Shown piece after piece: positions 45,657 through 57,491 of a DNA stretch of 64,000 bases (positions within the stretch are counted from its first letter, which is position 1; the number at the start of each line of letters is the position of its first letter). Made by a program: the position numbers and the translations under genes. Source of the stretch: Diphasiastrum complanatum (Eukaryota; Streptophyta; Lycopodiopsida; Lycopodiales; Lycopodiaceae); the NCBI GenBank assembly GCA_029204225.1, contig CM055092.1:10443806-10507805 (forward strand), read 5' to 3'. Under the pieces are notes generated by a model. The model made no database searches. It worked only from the letters and a program-made list of their open reading frames with translations, and was not told where the DNA came from.

Positions 45657-47144
45657 TTATATTTCATCTTGGTACCCCTGAATACCAAAATTTAACTTAC
45701 TTACCATAGTTTTCCATATTTTTTTATCTTCACCCTTAGCTAATGAAACTATGTACCTATGCTGACTAGGTACTTCTGGTAGTTTAAGCTTTTTAACCAG
45801 GGTGTGGTTGATGAAATTATGGGTTGCCCCATCATCAACCATGACTCTTACTGACTGGTTACCAACTTTCCCATGCATACGTACTAGGTCATGCGGCCCA
45901 AAGCTGAAGGGTCTCGCTAGCATTGCAGAGGTCAGCTGGCAACAGTGTTCATGATCTTCATGATACACTTTGATCTCGGAAGCTGCCGAGTCACTGGGGA
46001 AACATACAGTCTGAACAAGATGAACTTGTTTTTTATCTTTCTTATCTTTTTTAGTGAAAGGCCCCTTGGGACACTGTCTGACTGTGTGTCCCTTGCCCAT
46101 ACACACAAAGCACAAACGTTCTTGTTTGGCTTTCTCAAAATCATCTGGTTTTAAGGGCTGTATGAGTGAAGGGCGTTTCTGAGGAGCTTCACTTTTAAAT
46201 TTGTCTTCTTTCTTTCTTTTTAAAAATTTCTTTTTAAATTGAAAGTCTTTCTGAGAAGGCTGCTCAGAAAGTGGCTGTTGTCTCGCCCTCTTCCTACCCA
46301 CTGAATCATCATAGATTTGAGCATATCTGAGAGCTTGCTCAAGGGTAGTAGGCGTGTTTCTCTGGACCTCTACTTTATATTCATCTTTGAGGCCACGGAC
46401 AAATCCCCTGATTTTCTGATAGTCATCCATATTTTTTATCTTTAAAATTGCTTCTCGATACTGCGAGATATATTGGATGAGGGATTTATCCATTACTGTT
46501 CTTTCCCAGGCTTCCCAGGCTCTATCCAGTTCATTTTCTGGTAGAAATTCTCTTAGGAAAGCTTCTTCAAAAGCTTTCCATGACCGGGGAGTCTGCCCAG
46601 TCTCCTGGAGATTTAACCACCACTTATAGGCCATCGGCCCTAAGGAAAGACTGGCCTCAATTGCTTGCAAATGGTCAGGGGTCTGTTTAAGAGCATGAAT
46701 GTTCTTCCATTTGCTGAGGAAGGTTTGTAGAATATCTGCATTTCTATCCTTCTCTTCCCCATTAAAAGTAGGAGGCTTTAAATCTTTAAAAACACTGGGG
46801 TGAGATCGTAAAGTCTCACCCAAAACTGATGGAAGTGGAGAAGGGGATAACTGAGAAGTGGAGGGAAGGCTTCCTTTCGCGGAACTCAAAATCAAGTTTT
46901 TGAGTTCAGCGAACGAGTCATCCACATTGGACTTGAAATTGGCTAATGCCAACTACAGATCATCCACTTCTGTTACCAATTGGAGGAACTGCTCCTTGGT
47001 AACTAGTTCGTCGAGTTCTTCGGCGAACTGTTCCTGTTCTTCTACTTCCATGGGTTCCTTCCCTTTTCTGTAAGCCAAGGCTTCTGTTTCAAGTTCGTCG
47101 AAGCCTCTCTCCTGGGGTTGATCAGGTCCCTGAGGAGTGGTCAT
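45657..47144 (-). pseudogene. Chromovirus GAG and protease N-terminus
   Basis: MTTPQGPDQPQERGFDELET at 47144. One in-frame TAG (near 46953) is the only stop across about 490 codons; the homologous remnant at 28.9 kb has Lys there. It includes the retrotransposon GAG domain (TFLSKWKNIHALKQTPDHLQ, KSLIQYISQYREAILKIKN), a CCHC knuckle CFVCMGKGHTVRQCP, and the protease active site MVDDGATHNFINHTL. A few changes separate it from function. Confidence 0.93.
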
Positions 47145-48121
47145 TTTCGGAACTGAAAGAGAGGTACCTTAACTTCTGATGAAAAAAAGTCAAAAGACTA
47201 ATTTACAACTGTACAAGGTAAAGGAAAGATGACTTAGCTGTTTCTGAGGACTGTACTTCCAAAGAAATTACGAAGAAGAACCCTCTCAGCTCTTTTACCC
47301 ACGATTTCAGACCTGCTCTCCCGGAAGATCCCAGCTTGAAGCTTCAAAATGGCGTCCAAATTTCCGGTTCCTTGAGTATAGTAGCTCGCTGATCTGATTG
47401 CTTCTGAGATGGTTTCTAAAAATCAGATTTGAAGCCAAGATTCACTTCTGAATTCTGAAAATTTCAGAACACTGTACTCGCTGTCTGGCTGAGGTCCAAT
47501 TTCTTAGAAAACTTTGGTTTGAAGCCCCAAAAATGCAAATACTTTGGTACTCCTCTACCCTCGCTGACTGGACAGCTATTTGATGGCTCCAAAAACTTCT
47601 GATTTAAGGCTCAAAGCCCACTTGCTTCTCTGATTTAGCTTCAGATAGTAGGTCGCTGATCTGAGGGCTTTGGTAGGTGTCCAACTTCAGATGTCTGAGC
47701 TTCAATTTGAAGGATGAAGTCTGCAATCAGCTCGCGATGGTCTTCTCAGACCCTGCCTACCTTCCTCTGTCCAAAACCCGCTCAACAGTTTCAGTTTGGC
47801 ACTTGAAAATCGAGATTTAAGCACTCTTCTGACAGCGCTGGTTCTGGCCCAGACTTCTGATTTCTATTTCCTCTAAAATCTGAGAATTACCCTCTGAAAA
47901 CGAAGGATAACTAGCTGTTTTCTACAGCGATGGATCTGTTTCAGAAATCTAGCTCATACTCCCACTAAAAGGAAGATGATTTAATGGAGACTTTCACAGT
48001 AGAAAGCTACTCCTCCAGCGCTGGATATGTCTCTCCTATTTTCCAAAGTTTTTAAGAGATTCTGAGCACCTTCTCCCTGCTGCTACTTAGCTCCCTAGGA
48101 TGGAGATAGCTCTGATACCAG

Positions 48122-48479
48122 TGTAATAGATCCTAACACCACAGTAGGGCAAACACTAACTCATCCACCCAACCTTGCCTACTCCCTGGTATAGAGTAAG
48201 CCCCTCCTAGCCCAGTGTGAGGACTGGTAGCATGCTACTGCCAAGTGTCGGCCACGTGGCACTGACGTGGCCAACTGCACGTCGGGACCCAACTGGGGGC
48301 CCTATCCTGCTGACAGGGTCCCTAGGCTGTGTTAGGCCCGCCATGGCTATGGACCGTGCTGGGGCACACTACTCACACAGTCTTGCCCTGTTGGTCATGT
48401 ACGCTGGACACGACCCTGACTGTGGTATCTGACCTATCTGTGTTCTCTAGGGTTCGGCACTGGTTACGAGCTCGTAACA
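48122..48479 (-). repeat. 5' LTR of the young chromovirus
   Basis: 358 bp, near-identical to 42003-42360, followed by a one-base spacer and the PBS on the minus strand. Confidence 0.95.
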
Positions 48480-48484
48480 GCTGG
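48480..48484. repeat. GCTGG target duplication, right copy
   Basis: Pairs with 41998-42002. Confidence 0.92.
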
Positions 48485-50041
48485 GTCCAACTTCCTAGCA
48501 TGGAAGGTGAAGACGTCTCTCATAAAAAAGGGAGAAGGGGTATGGCCCTGGGTAGACAGCACCGAAGAGATGCCTACAACCACCAGCAAAGAGCTACGAG
48601 AATGGAGAGAAAAGAGCGACAAGGCAGTAGCCGTGTTGTCTTCATCCATCGAAGATAGCTTGACACTTGACCTCGCAACACTCTCTAATGCAAGAGAGAT
48701 GTGAGATACATTGCTTACCAAATTTCAGACGAAATCACGCAACCAAATAATGTTTCTCAAAGATCAGCTGATGAACCTGCGGTGGGATGGCAAAGACCTC
48801 ACCTCCTTTATCAGAAAGATGAAGGATCTGTTCCTTTCGTTACACAATGCCGGAACAGACAATGCAATATCAGCTGAGAAGCAGCTCACCTACTTGCTAC
48901 GACCTTTGCCAAGATCCTTCCAGACTACTCGAACGTTGCAAGCAAAAGATCCAGAGATGACACTCAAAAAGGCAACGATCGAGATTCGAGAAGAAGTGAA
49001 GCCCATGAGCACCTTGATCACAAGGACGCCTCTGATCAAGCTCTCTACAGCAACAAGGAGAAGCCAAAGAAGCATTTCAAGCCTAAGAGGGAGTCAGACC
49101 GAAAGCAGGATCGAGACCAACAGACAGAAGGAGCCAGCAAAGGCACATGAAAGAACAAAGGAAAGTCGAGACAGCAGGACAGCGAAAAGAAAACATGCAT
49201 GAGATGCAGACACGAAGGACATACAGTCGATTCGTGTTGGCTGAATCTGAAGATCGAGTGTATCCATTGCCACAAGAAAGGTCATGCAGCCATGGATTGC
49301 TACCAGAATCCAAGGAATAAACAGCCTCAAGGCAAACGGGAGAACCACAACAGTTCGTCCTAGCCAGAAAGCTCAAAGATGGGCGAAGAAAGGTCGAACA
49401 ACAATAATTAGACAGCCTATCTATGTACAAATGTGTGTGCAGCCTCGACATCTGATACACAAGAGGTGATCCTCGATTCAAGAGCAACCGTGGGGTAGGA
49501 CAACCACTCGCCATACTACAGGATCTACATGCCAGAGACGAATCTAGTGAAGACAGTCAGAGACGTCAAGTTCGATGAGACCAGAACAATGGCCGAAGAT
49601 GATTCAACCAGCTATGAAGTCTTAGGAAAGCAGTACTACGACCTGCCAACCATGACAAAGGGAGCAGAACCCAAACATTCAATGAAGATGTTCGAACCCC
49701 ACGTCAGCTAAGCGATGAATCAGACGAAGAAAGGACAGCAAGCCTGCCTGCAGCTAGAACACCTATAAACCGAAATGTTTCCAGACCTAGCCAAAGAGAC
49801 AAAGGCAAGGACATTGTAGTACCCGAAGTATCTCCCAGGAGATCAACAAGAGAACGAAGAGCGCCAGCCAGATTCGTGCCAGGCAACTCGGCTTCAACAT
49901 CCGAAGAGTTCTATGGATTCAGTGGCGAACCACAAACATTCGAGGAAGCCATCGATAGTCCAAACAAGGACAAATGGATCCAAGCCATGAATGAAGAGAT
50001 CGAATCCATGAAGAAGAATGAGGTATGGACACTACAGCCAG
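48485..50041 (+). pseudogene. Copia gag-pol remnant with internal deletion
   Basis: GAG: GSNFLAWKVKTSLIKKGEG, EMWDTLL-type region with TGA at 48702 replacing Trp, then KFQTKSRNQIMFLKDQLMNL. Two CCHC knuckles follow in a shifted frame near 49195-49310 (CMRCRHEGHTVDSC and CIHCHKKGHAAMDC). The protease has DSRA where DSGA is expected (near 49475). After that the sequence jumps to the integrase/RT linker (MPETNLVKTVRDVKFDE, RRSTRERRAPARFVP) and the pre-RT segment TFEEAIDSPNKDKWIQAMNE, which runs into LTR at 50042. Integrase core and RT are missing. Confidence 0.87.
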
Positions 50042-50857
50042 AGCCACAAAGCTTTGCTAGCTTTCGAGCTCAAGTCTACACAGACGCAAGGGAACTGCCC
50101 GAACGTGAAGACCAAAACTTCGAGGACTGAAGGATATCCGAAGACGACGGTCAAATGTTCGTTGACTGAAGGATACCCGAACACGAAGATGAAATGTTCG
50201 TGGACCCAAAGAAGCTCAATGGCGAAGCCGAAGGCCGAAGAAGACACGAAGACCGAAAGACAGCGGATCTTCACGCTTCAAAGTACAAAGGAGATCAGGA
50301 AAGTACTAGGAGGACGTCCCCCTCCATGGACAATCTGGATACCGTTAGAACGTGCTTAATCAGCCGTTCTTGTAACCTCTGATTAACTTAAATCATTTCT
50401 CTCTTCATCTATATAAGCAGGTTGAAATTCAGAGAATCAGTTGGAACATCAATTTGGTTGTATACCAATGTGAGCTAGGCACAGTGTTGCTAGCCGATGT
50501 CCAAGAAGTCCGCTAGTAAGCGAGATGAATTGATATTGTTCGTGAGAGACATAGATTCTCTCAAGCCGACGCGCTGTGTGGGTTTGTCACAACAACGCTC
50601 TTATGAAAAGATCATTGAAAATATAGTAGCTGTAATGCACATGTTGAATGATCTTGAATGCCATATTGTCTGATTGTTCTCTGTTCGTAATCAGTTGTTC
50701 ATTCTTTATTCCGCACACTGGTTCATCTTGTTGAATGTATAAACGAATTATAACGTAGGTCAACAGTGTCTGTCTACACCTTGGAGGATTGTAGATTTGA
50801 TCTAGCAAGCAGTAGCTAGCAAACAGAATCGAATTCTATCCGGGTTTCTCAACAGTG
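50042..50857 (+). repeat. Copia LTR, right copy
   Basis: The first 330 bp match 41590-41930. It continues through a TATA-like ATCTATATAAGCAGG (50408-50422) to TTTCTCAACA. The next bases, GTGGATTCAGAGC, resemble a PBS. Minus and plus frames here are by-products. Confidence 0.65.
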
Positions 50858-50981
50858 GATTCAGAGCGTTCGACGTATCTAAATTCTCAACAAAAATGCT
50901 CATTTCAAAGGTGTTGTTTATTGCTTATTTATATAGATTAGCATTTATAATCTACATTTTATGACAATCTATATATTAGCA

Positions 50982-52202
50982 TTGTATATGCCCATTCTGA
51001 AACGGAACACGTTTCAAAACGACGTTCCAAATGCGTTCAAACGTTCTACGTTAATCAATGGAACGATAGATCATGAATAGGAATCTATGCCCGATAAATG
51101 GTTCACAATAGTTGTGTGCTAAGCGTTGCGATCCTACTAAGCTTAGACAGTTGATTGAAACAACCGACAGATAACTATGCTCTGAGAGGATCTATTGTTG
51201 AATGGCCTCCCCAATGCAGTCCATAAACTCGTAGGTGAAGCCCAAAGTACAGCCCTCTCAATCTACCAATTTGAGAACCACCTAGATAGGTCATAGCACC
51301 TATACACTTCCCCAATGCAATTCGATGCATTGCTCATGACCACCTACACGACATTGGCAGCGCCAAGATCCAATATGGCAATTCGGATCTACTCATCGAT
51401 GAACCGGTAGCAGGCGTACCCTCATAGGAGGCATCTATGGCTCGAAAGAATGTGGTGCCAATACAACAAGAGACAATGTTGATGATCAGCCTATTCCGAA
51501 CATCAATCTATCCATTTGCCATGATAGAGCAGCCAAACTCCTGCCATGCTCCCCCAACTTACTAAGCTAGCTAGCCTAGCACTGTCATGGGCCGCCCGCA
51601 GGTGTGTGGTGCGCCGAAGCTCAATACTAGAGGTCTTGTAATTAGCATCGCAAGCTACAACACTAGCCATCGCCTCTCTAAATAGGGTGGCGTCAGCAAT
51701 GGCGAAAGCAAGGTTAAGGCCATAAAACACATTTGACAGTCATATCAGCTGCATCTTAGTGGGGCATCCTCATGGACCAAGCCAAGGTCTATGGTAGCCT
51801 TGGGAGGCCTCAATAGTTATCGTAAAAAAGCTCAACCCCAGGGGGGGGGGATGATGGACATCAGAGGGCTGCTCCATGGTGGGATGCTCAATAGCATTGT
51901 CTACGATAGAAGGGGCAGTGGATGGGGTAGTGGAAGGGGGGCGTGGATCAACAAGCTCATGTGTAAGATTGCCATTGGAATACTACATGGCTAGGGGGGC
52001 AGCAGAGGTGGAGGGTGGTGTGGAAATACAGGTGGATGGTCGACTAGAGGGGGTTTCGCAATAGAGGTCGTGGCCATCTAGTGGATGGAGTAAGAGCCTT
52101 GCCCTACTAGTCCTAGGTGAATGGTACTAAGCGGCGTGCCTGCTACCTACTACCCGAGTGTTAGGTCTAGTGTTTCCTCGAAACGCGTAACGGGACATAC
52201 GA
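50982..52202 (-). mobile_element. hAT-like DNA transposon relic
   Basis: The left edge near 50982 (TGTATATGCCCATTCTG, then AAACGGAACACGTTTC) and right edge near 52202 (complement CGTATGTCCCGTTACGCG) are similar inverted termini rich in CGTTTC. Between them lies a hAT transposase relic. No matching 8-bp duplication is found, so the exact limits are tentative. Confidence 0.55.
51180..52075 (-). pseudogene. hAT transposase (DUF659-type) relic
   Basis: The N-terminal half is Pro/Ser/Thr-rich (MATTSIAKPPLVDHPP from about 52073). Frame 51730-51503 reads AFAIADATLFREAMASVVAC, then YKTSSIELRR, like the segment before DUF659 in plant hAT proteins (F-x-x-M, then GYKPPS). Further on, in shifting frames, come RLIINIVSCCIGTTFFRAID (PLINFLV-like), VVMSNASNCIGE (TDNASN-like) and FMDCIGEAIQQ. 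Several stops and frameshifts; the C-terminal dimerisation domain is not found. Confidence 0.7.
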
Positions 52203-52299
52203 AATGACCCCATTTTGAAACGTCGTTTCAATGTTCGAAACCACTGACAAAAAAAAACCACTTTTTTTCTGAAACCGTGCCATAAGCTTTGTAGTATGT

Positions 52300-53004
52300 T
52301 GTCAGACTCCAAATCTGAAACTTCACTTAAAACCTGGCCTATCCCGTGCACAACAATCAGCAATGTCGATCCCTGTCGATTCCCCTGCATGTACAAACAT
52401 CAAAGCACACGAAACATGGTGGAGCTAGCTGCCTTGTCTCCTCCCAACCTTTGCTGCATAGATTATGATCAGGAATGCCTCTCTCTAGGCTCACTTATGC
52501 ACAATCCTCAAGCACCCCTTAACCCTGACCTTTCCTAACGTCGACACATGGCCAATTCCATGCACAGTCAACACTTGCCACTTGGCAGTACTTTGACACA
52601 TAGGCAAGTGAGTAGGATGACGTGTCACTCATACACTGGACCAAGTGTCCCAATGAGCATGTGACATGTGTCATGTTTGACCGGTCAACGATGACATGTG
52701 TCACTCATTCACTGGACCAAGTGTCCCAGTGAGCATACGACACGTGTCCCATTGACTAGTCAACTCTTCTACATTGTAGGAGGTCAGTCTAGCCACTCCT
52801 AATAAATGACCCAGTACCCCATGCCAAAGCTAAGCACGACTCTCTAAGGTCCAATGCCAACTAATTACAATTTATTTACAATTTACTTACAAAAGGTCAC
52901 CACAGGCTGGTGACTTAGCCATTTTAGTAATTACAATAATTACAAAACGTACATGTGTCTCTGAAAACTGTAAATAACTGGGACAGGGAGTAAAGGCTCT
53001 AACA
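52300..53004 (-). repeat. 3' LTR with internal tandem repeat
   Basis: 705 bp. It contains two tandem units of about 74 bp (52617-52690 and 52691-52764), each with ACACTGGACCAAGTGTCC or a close variant, a CACGTG/CATGTG palindrome and TTGAC cores. Confidence 0.92.
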
Positions 53005-53383
53005 TCCCTTCCCACTCAAAAAAAAGTCATCGTCCGCGATGACCAAACTTTGGGTACTGTGCATGCAAACTGTGCGCGAGGCAACATCTGTAAGAGGTCT
53101 TTCATGCCAAGCAACTAGATATATCAAAGATCAAGCGGTTACACAGACGTTTCTCCCGCCTATCGAATATCCTTGTTGGCTCATGGATCTCCTCTCCATG
53201 CTCCTGAATAGAGTCACAACTGACTCATCTCCGTACACCGGAGTTGTCGACAACAACTGGCCTAATCAAGCCTCCTATGATAACCAGCATCCCATACTAC
53301 TGGCGATCACACTCGGCTCTCACTAGCACCACGATTGTTTGTCTTAAATTTTTTCAACTAACTCAAGCATCTTACTCATAGAG

Positions 53384-55983
53384 TTAGAGATCAACAGTAC
53401 TAGGCGCTTTGAGGAATTCCCACCGTAACAAAACTAGTAGGCCTAAAACCATATTGGGCCACCAAAAGTTACATAGGATCATCTCATAGGTCCAATCCAC
53501 ACCCGGATGACTAGCACCAGTACTATCATAACATAAATGCAAAATCTCCCTACAGAGCCCTTTACTTACTACTAACTGAAATGGGGAGTTTGCCATTTCC
53601 CTTAACTACACCATCTGCCATGGTATACTTCAGGCAAGTGAGAGCAAAGAGATCAGAGCTCTCCTTCTGAGACTCTACTTGGCCAAGATTTACCTCTCTC
53701 ACAACCTCTTACAATAAACAATGAGGATCCTCTTGTTGAATTTATCTGATCTCAGTAATTAGGTCATTCTCTATGACCACAAAAGACATTTGATACAAAA
53801 TACGAGATAATGCATCAAGCACACAATTTTCGATACCTTTCTTGTACCGAATTTCGATGTGAAATTCCTGCATCAATTCAGCCCACCTGGCTAGTTGCAG
53901 AAATACATAAAAATGTCATGGTCGGCGTATACAAACCCGCACCACACAAAAAAATGCCTCCATACTTTCAAAGCATGGACAATGGCATACAACTCTTTTG
54001 AGCAGGGTTGAGCTTCTCACTCACAAAGGCCACTGGCCTACCCTCTTGCATCAGAATTGTCCCAACAACGACATCACTTGCATCCGTTACTATGACAAAT
54101 GGTTTCTGAGGGTCTACTATCTTTAATGTGACAAAGTCAGCCACAACTTGTTTCAAAGTGTTGAAACTTCATTGCTAGACTTCCGTCCACTTATTATTCT
54201 ATAGCATATTTGGTCAAAGGTGCAGCCATGTGTGAAGAACCCTTCACACCTTGCAACAAAACCCAAACAATCCAAGAGAGCCTCTCAATACCGTCAAGTC
54301 TGTAGGTATAGGCCAAGGAAGAAGAACAACTTTCCTTGGATTCGGTTTTATGCCTTCTGCTAACACGATAACACCCAAATATGCTATCTTTTATTATCAT
54401 TAGCGAACAAGATTTTATCCCTCAAGGTTGACAAACAGTTCTAAGGTGAGTTACATACGTCACCACAACTGTAAACCAAAACGTCATCCATAAACAATCT
54501 GAGTACATCGTTCATCAACATCATACACGTTATTGGGGCGTTAGTCAATCAAAGGCATAACCAAAAAGTTACAGTGACTGAAACAAGTTCTGAAGGCAGT
54601 CTTACGCACATGCACTTCATGAACTCTCAGTTACTAATATCCATTTTTCAAACAACTTTGCTAGCACCGTACAATACCGGATCATCAATATGCGGAATAG
54701 GATATCAATGCTTGACAAACTCCTTGAACATTGGGCGTCCCATACCGTCCTCTGCCCCTGGGGAGTTCAAGTATTGATAAGCCCACACACATATGCCATG
54801 ACCCGTCTGTTGGTCTAGGTTCATAAGTAAGTCAACTTGTTCTTGCCATATGTTACTTTTGGAACCAGCAGTAAACATATCAAACAAAACCAAGAACATA
54901 TATGCTTACAACGAACTCCCACATACTAAGCTGCCATGATCAAAGGTCCTAAAGGCACATCAGGCTCACCTCAAAGTGAATGGATTCTACCATCACGCTG
55001 GAACTCACACATGTGAGTACCCCAAGCGATGTAGAGTTTTCGTACTACGTGCCAACATATCCCAAGTACCACATCAAAACATGCCCAACACATTATCTTT
55101 ATATCCAACTTCTTAACCTAACTATGAATGGTTAATGGCATATCCACAACCCTGAAACCTCCCCCAATTGTACCCTTTCCATCAGCCCTCACGACTAGGT
55201 ACCAGTACAGGGATGGTTGCATGCTCACAGTCAACCTTTCAATCAAAGTCAAGTACGTTATGAGAGGACCTAGTGTCAAGCAGAACACACATTTATACCA
55301 CACAATTGTCCAATCCTAACAATCAAGAAGTACCTGGAAATTGATACATGTGTTGCATCATTTTAAACAATTGTGGCAAAAGAAATAACATCAACCTTAC
55401 CTGATCATCGACACTTTCACAAGATGAAGAGTACTTCCCTGGAGTTCATCCTGCTCCAGCTCTTCAATAGCCACAAGTGCTCGTGCCTGTCTCACTAGCA
55501 AATTGAATGAAGTTCGCATTGGATTCCATAGACATTCCTTCCACTTGCATCCTACCAAGTAACCAAAGCAAAACTCTCTCTTTTGGAACACCCTTGGTCT
55601 TGCGGCATTAGCAACAAAGATCGTTGGCCCCTTCTGAACATCGGATTGCCCATACAATCGTTGTCCCTAGAAGCTACAACTACTTGTCGAACTGAAGGAC
55701 GATGACCTCTTTGGACACTAGACCGCCCATACAATCCTTTGTCCTCGGAAGCCCCTGCTCCTTCTCCTTTCAGGTCACTTGAAACTTGCCTTTGCACAAA
55801 TTGACTTTTAATCCTTTTGAGCCTCTGGTTATCCCAAGAGCCAAAAAACTGCCTGAACCTTATTACTTGTTTCAACAACAGGGCTATCTGAACTGCTCCT
55901 TGGAGGCTACGAGTCTGCTTCTTTACAACAAAAGGTTTTGAGACTTCCATGCAAGCCCTCCACAAAATGAAACACTCAAACAA
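53384..55983 (-). pseudogene. Decayed Gypsy gag-pol
   Basis: Minus-strand fragments in element order. Gag-like at 55983-55397 (no clear domain). RT traces around 54900-54200. RNase H at 54156-53968 (PQKPFVIVTDASDVVVGTIL, MQEGRPVAFVSEKLNPAQ). Integrase zinc domain at 53596-53384 (LHLCYDSTGASHPGVDWTYE, NFWWPNM). The catalytic integrase core is not seen. Numerous stops; no piece could act alone. Confidence 0.8.
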
Positions 55984-56778
55984 TCATACTGCTTCCGGTT
56001 CTTGTGAGGATCTTGATGTCTTCAACATTCAAGCATTTGTTGATAAATCACCTCCATAGAATCCACCTTGGCTGCCACTTCCTCAACTCTCAGTATCTCG
56101 GTGCTAGAACCCTCCAACGGATCCATGTTTACAGTGTTGCAAACCTGTCCACCTGCTTAGAGGTCAAAATTATCGGTACAATTGAGTTTCCAACTTTCAA
56201 ACCCTTTTTTCCTTGTATTTTGGCCCAAAAGTCAGACCAACTTTGGAAGGCTATAACTTTTCCGCGACTTGGACTTTTCCTGAGCGGTCAATTTGTAGTA
56301 GGTCGCCCTCTAGCTGGCTTTCCAATGAACCCTTAACAGTCCGGTTTAGGCTAGAATTGCCCAATCATCAAGCAATTTCTTCTCAGCTGGTTTTGCACCT
56401 ATGTATGAGAACCAAATTTTGAAAAAACACCATTCTATTTTCTTTGCTGTAAATTGCATACTACAGCCCTTGAGGTCTACCTAGAAGACTCCCAAAATTT
56501 GAGGATGATCCAAGAACCGAGCGGAACCAAGAAAAAACTCTTCAGCCTGCCAGCGCCCACCAGCCACAAGAAAATTCTCGAAATCACATGGATTTCGCTG
56601 TTGGGGTTGGTTCCTGTGACTAATCTACTATGCCATAGCAATAGGAACAGTTTGCAACAGATCCCATAGCCATCTGAGCTCTCAATCAAAAGTTATGAGC
56701 AAAAAACTCCCCTTTCTCTCTCTAGAACGTGTTTGTTTTTTGCTGTCCCAAGCTTCCAAAACTGGCTCTGATACCAGA

Positions 56779-57486
56779 TGTCAGACTCCAAATCTGAAAC
56801 TTCACTTAAAACCTGGCCTATCCCGTGCACAACAATCAGCAATGTCGATCCCTGTCGATTTCCCTGCATGTACAAACATCAAAGCACACGAAGCATGGTG
56901 GAGCTGGCTGTCTTGTCTCCTCCCAACCTTTGCTGCATAGATTATGATCAGGAATGCCTCTCTCTAGGCTCACTTGGTGCACAATCCTCAAGCACCCCTT
57001 AACCCTGACCTTTCCTAACGTCGACACATGGCCAATTTCATGCACACTCGACACTTGCCACTTGGCAGTACTCTGACACATAGGCAAGTGAGTAGGATGA
57101 CATGTGTCACTCATACACTGGACCGAGTGTCCCAGTGAGCATGTGACACGTGTCATGTTTGACCGGTCAACGCTGACATGTGTCACTCATTCACTGGACC
57201 AAGTGTCCTAGTGAGCATACGACACGTGTCCCATTGACTAGTCAACTCTCCTACATTGTAGGAGGTCAGTCCAGCCACTCCTAATAAATGACCCAATACC
57301 CCATGCCAAAGCTAAGCACGACTCTCTGAGGTCCAATGCCAACCATTTACAGTTTATTTACAATTTACTTACAAAAGGTCACCACAAGCTGGTGACTTAG
57401 CCATTTCAGTAATTACAATAATTACAAAACGTACATGTGTCTCTGAAAACTGTAAATAACCGGGACAGGGAGTAAAGGCTCTAACA
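56779..57486 (-). repeat. 5' LTR of the TATGT Gypsy element
   Basis: 708 bp, adjacent to the PBS at 56765-56776. It carries the same internal tandem repeat as the left LTR, with perfect GACACGTGTC palindromes. Confidence 0.92.
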
Positions 57487-57491
57487 TATGT

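Larger units (their letters stand above)
42003..48479 (-). mobile_element. Young, nearly complete Ty3/Gypsy chromovirus
   Basis: LTRs 42003-42360 and 48122-48479 are both 358 bp and differ at three positions by my count. Ends are TG to CA, with 5-bp duplication GCTGG. The PBS complement of TGGTATCAGAGC is at 48109-48120, and a polypurine tract AAGGGGGAGGGAG adjoins the left LTR. A 1 kb leader (47150-48108) precedes gag; protease, RT, RNase H, integrase and chromodomain follow. A few stops and frameshifts inactivate it. It is the most recent insertion in the window and interrupts Copia gag. Confidence 0.96.
41590..50857 (+). mobile_element. Copia element interrupted by a Gypsy insertion
   Basis: A 330-bp direct repeat (41590-41930 and 50042-50372) flanks gag-pol on the plus strand; the right copy continues as an LTR to about 50857. 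The gag start at 41947 is split by the Gypsy element 42003-48479 with GCTGG duplications, then resumes at 48485. The left repeat lacks the distal LTR and PBS. The right LTR is followed by a PBS-like TGGATTCAGAGC (50859-50870), as expected of a 5' LTR, so LTR recombination or a tandem copy is likely. Confidence 0.75.
52300..57486 (-). mobile_element. Ty3/Gypsy element with complete LTRs and TATGT duplication
   Basis: LTRs 52300-53004 and 56779-57486 have TG to CA ends (TGTTAGAGCC to GTCTGACA on the minus strand). TATGT flanks at 52295-52299 and 57487-57491. The PBS complement of TGGTATCAGAGC is at 56765-56776, and the purine tract GAGTGGGAAGGGA adjoins the left LTR. The interior (3.8 kb) is too short for a full element. 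By eye the LTRs differ at roughly 25-30 sites, so it is older than the copy at 42003. Confidence 0.95.

Noticed and set aside
45640-45670. Programmed -1 frameshift between gag and pol of the young chromovirus
   Set aside because: The break lies inside the protease domain, after its active site, and no slippery heptamer is evident. A mutation is simpler.
49083-49514. Antisense ORF rich in Cys and Ser
   Set aside because: It is the shadow of Copia zinc knuckles on the opposite strand.
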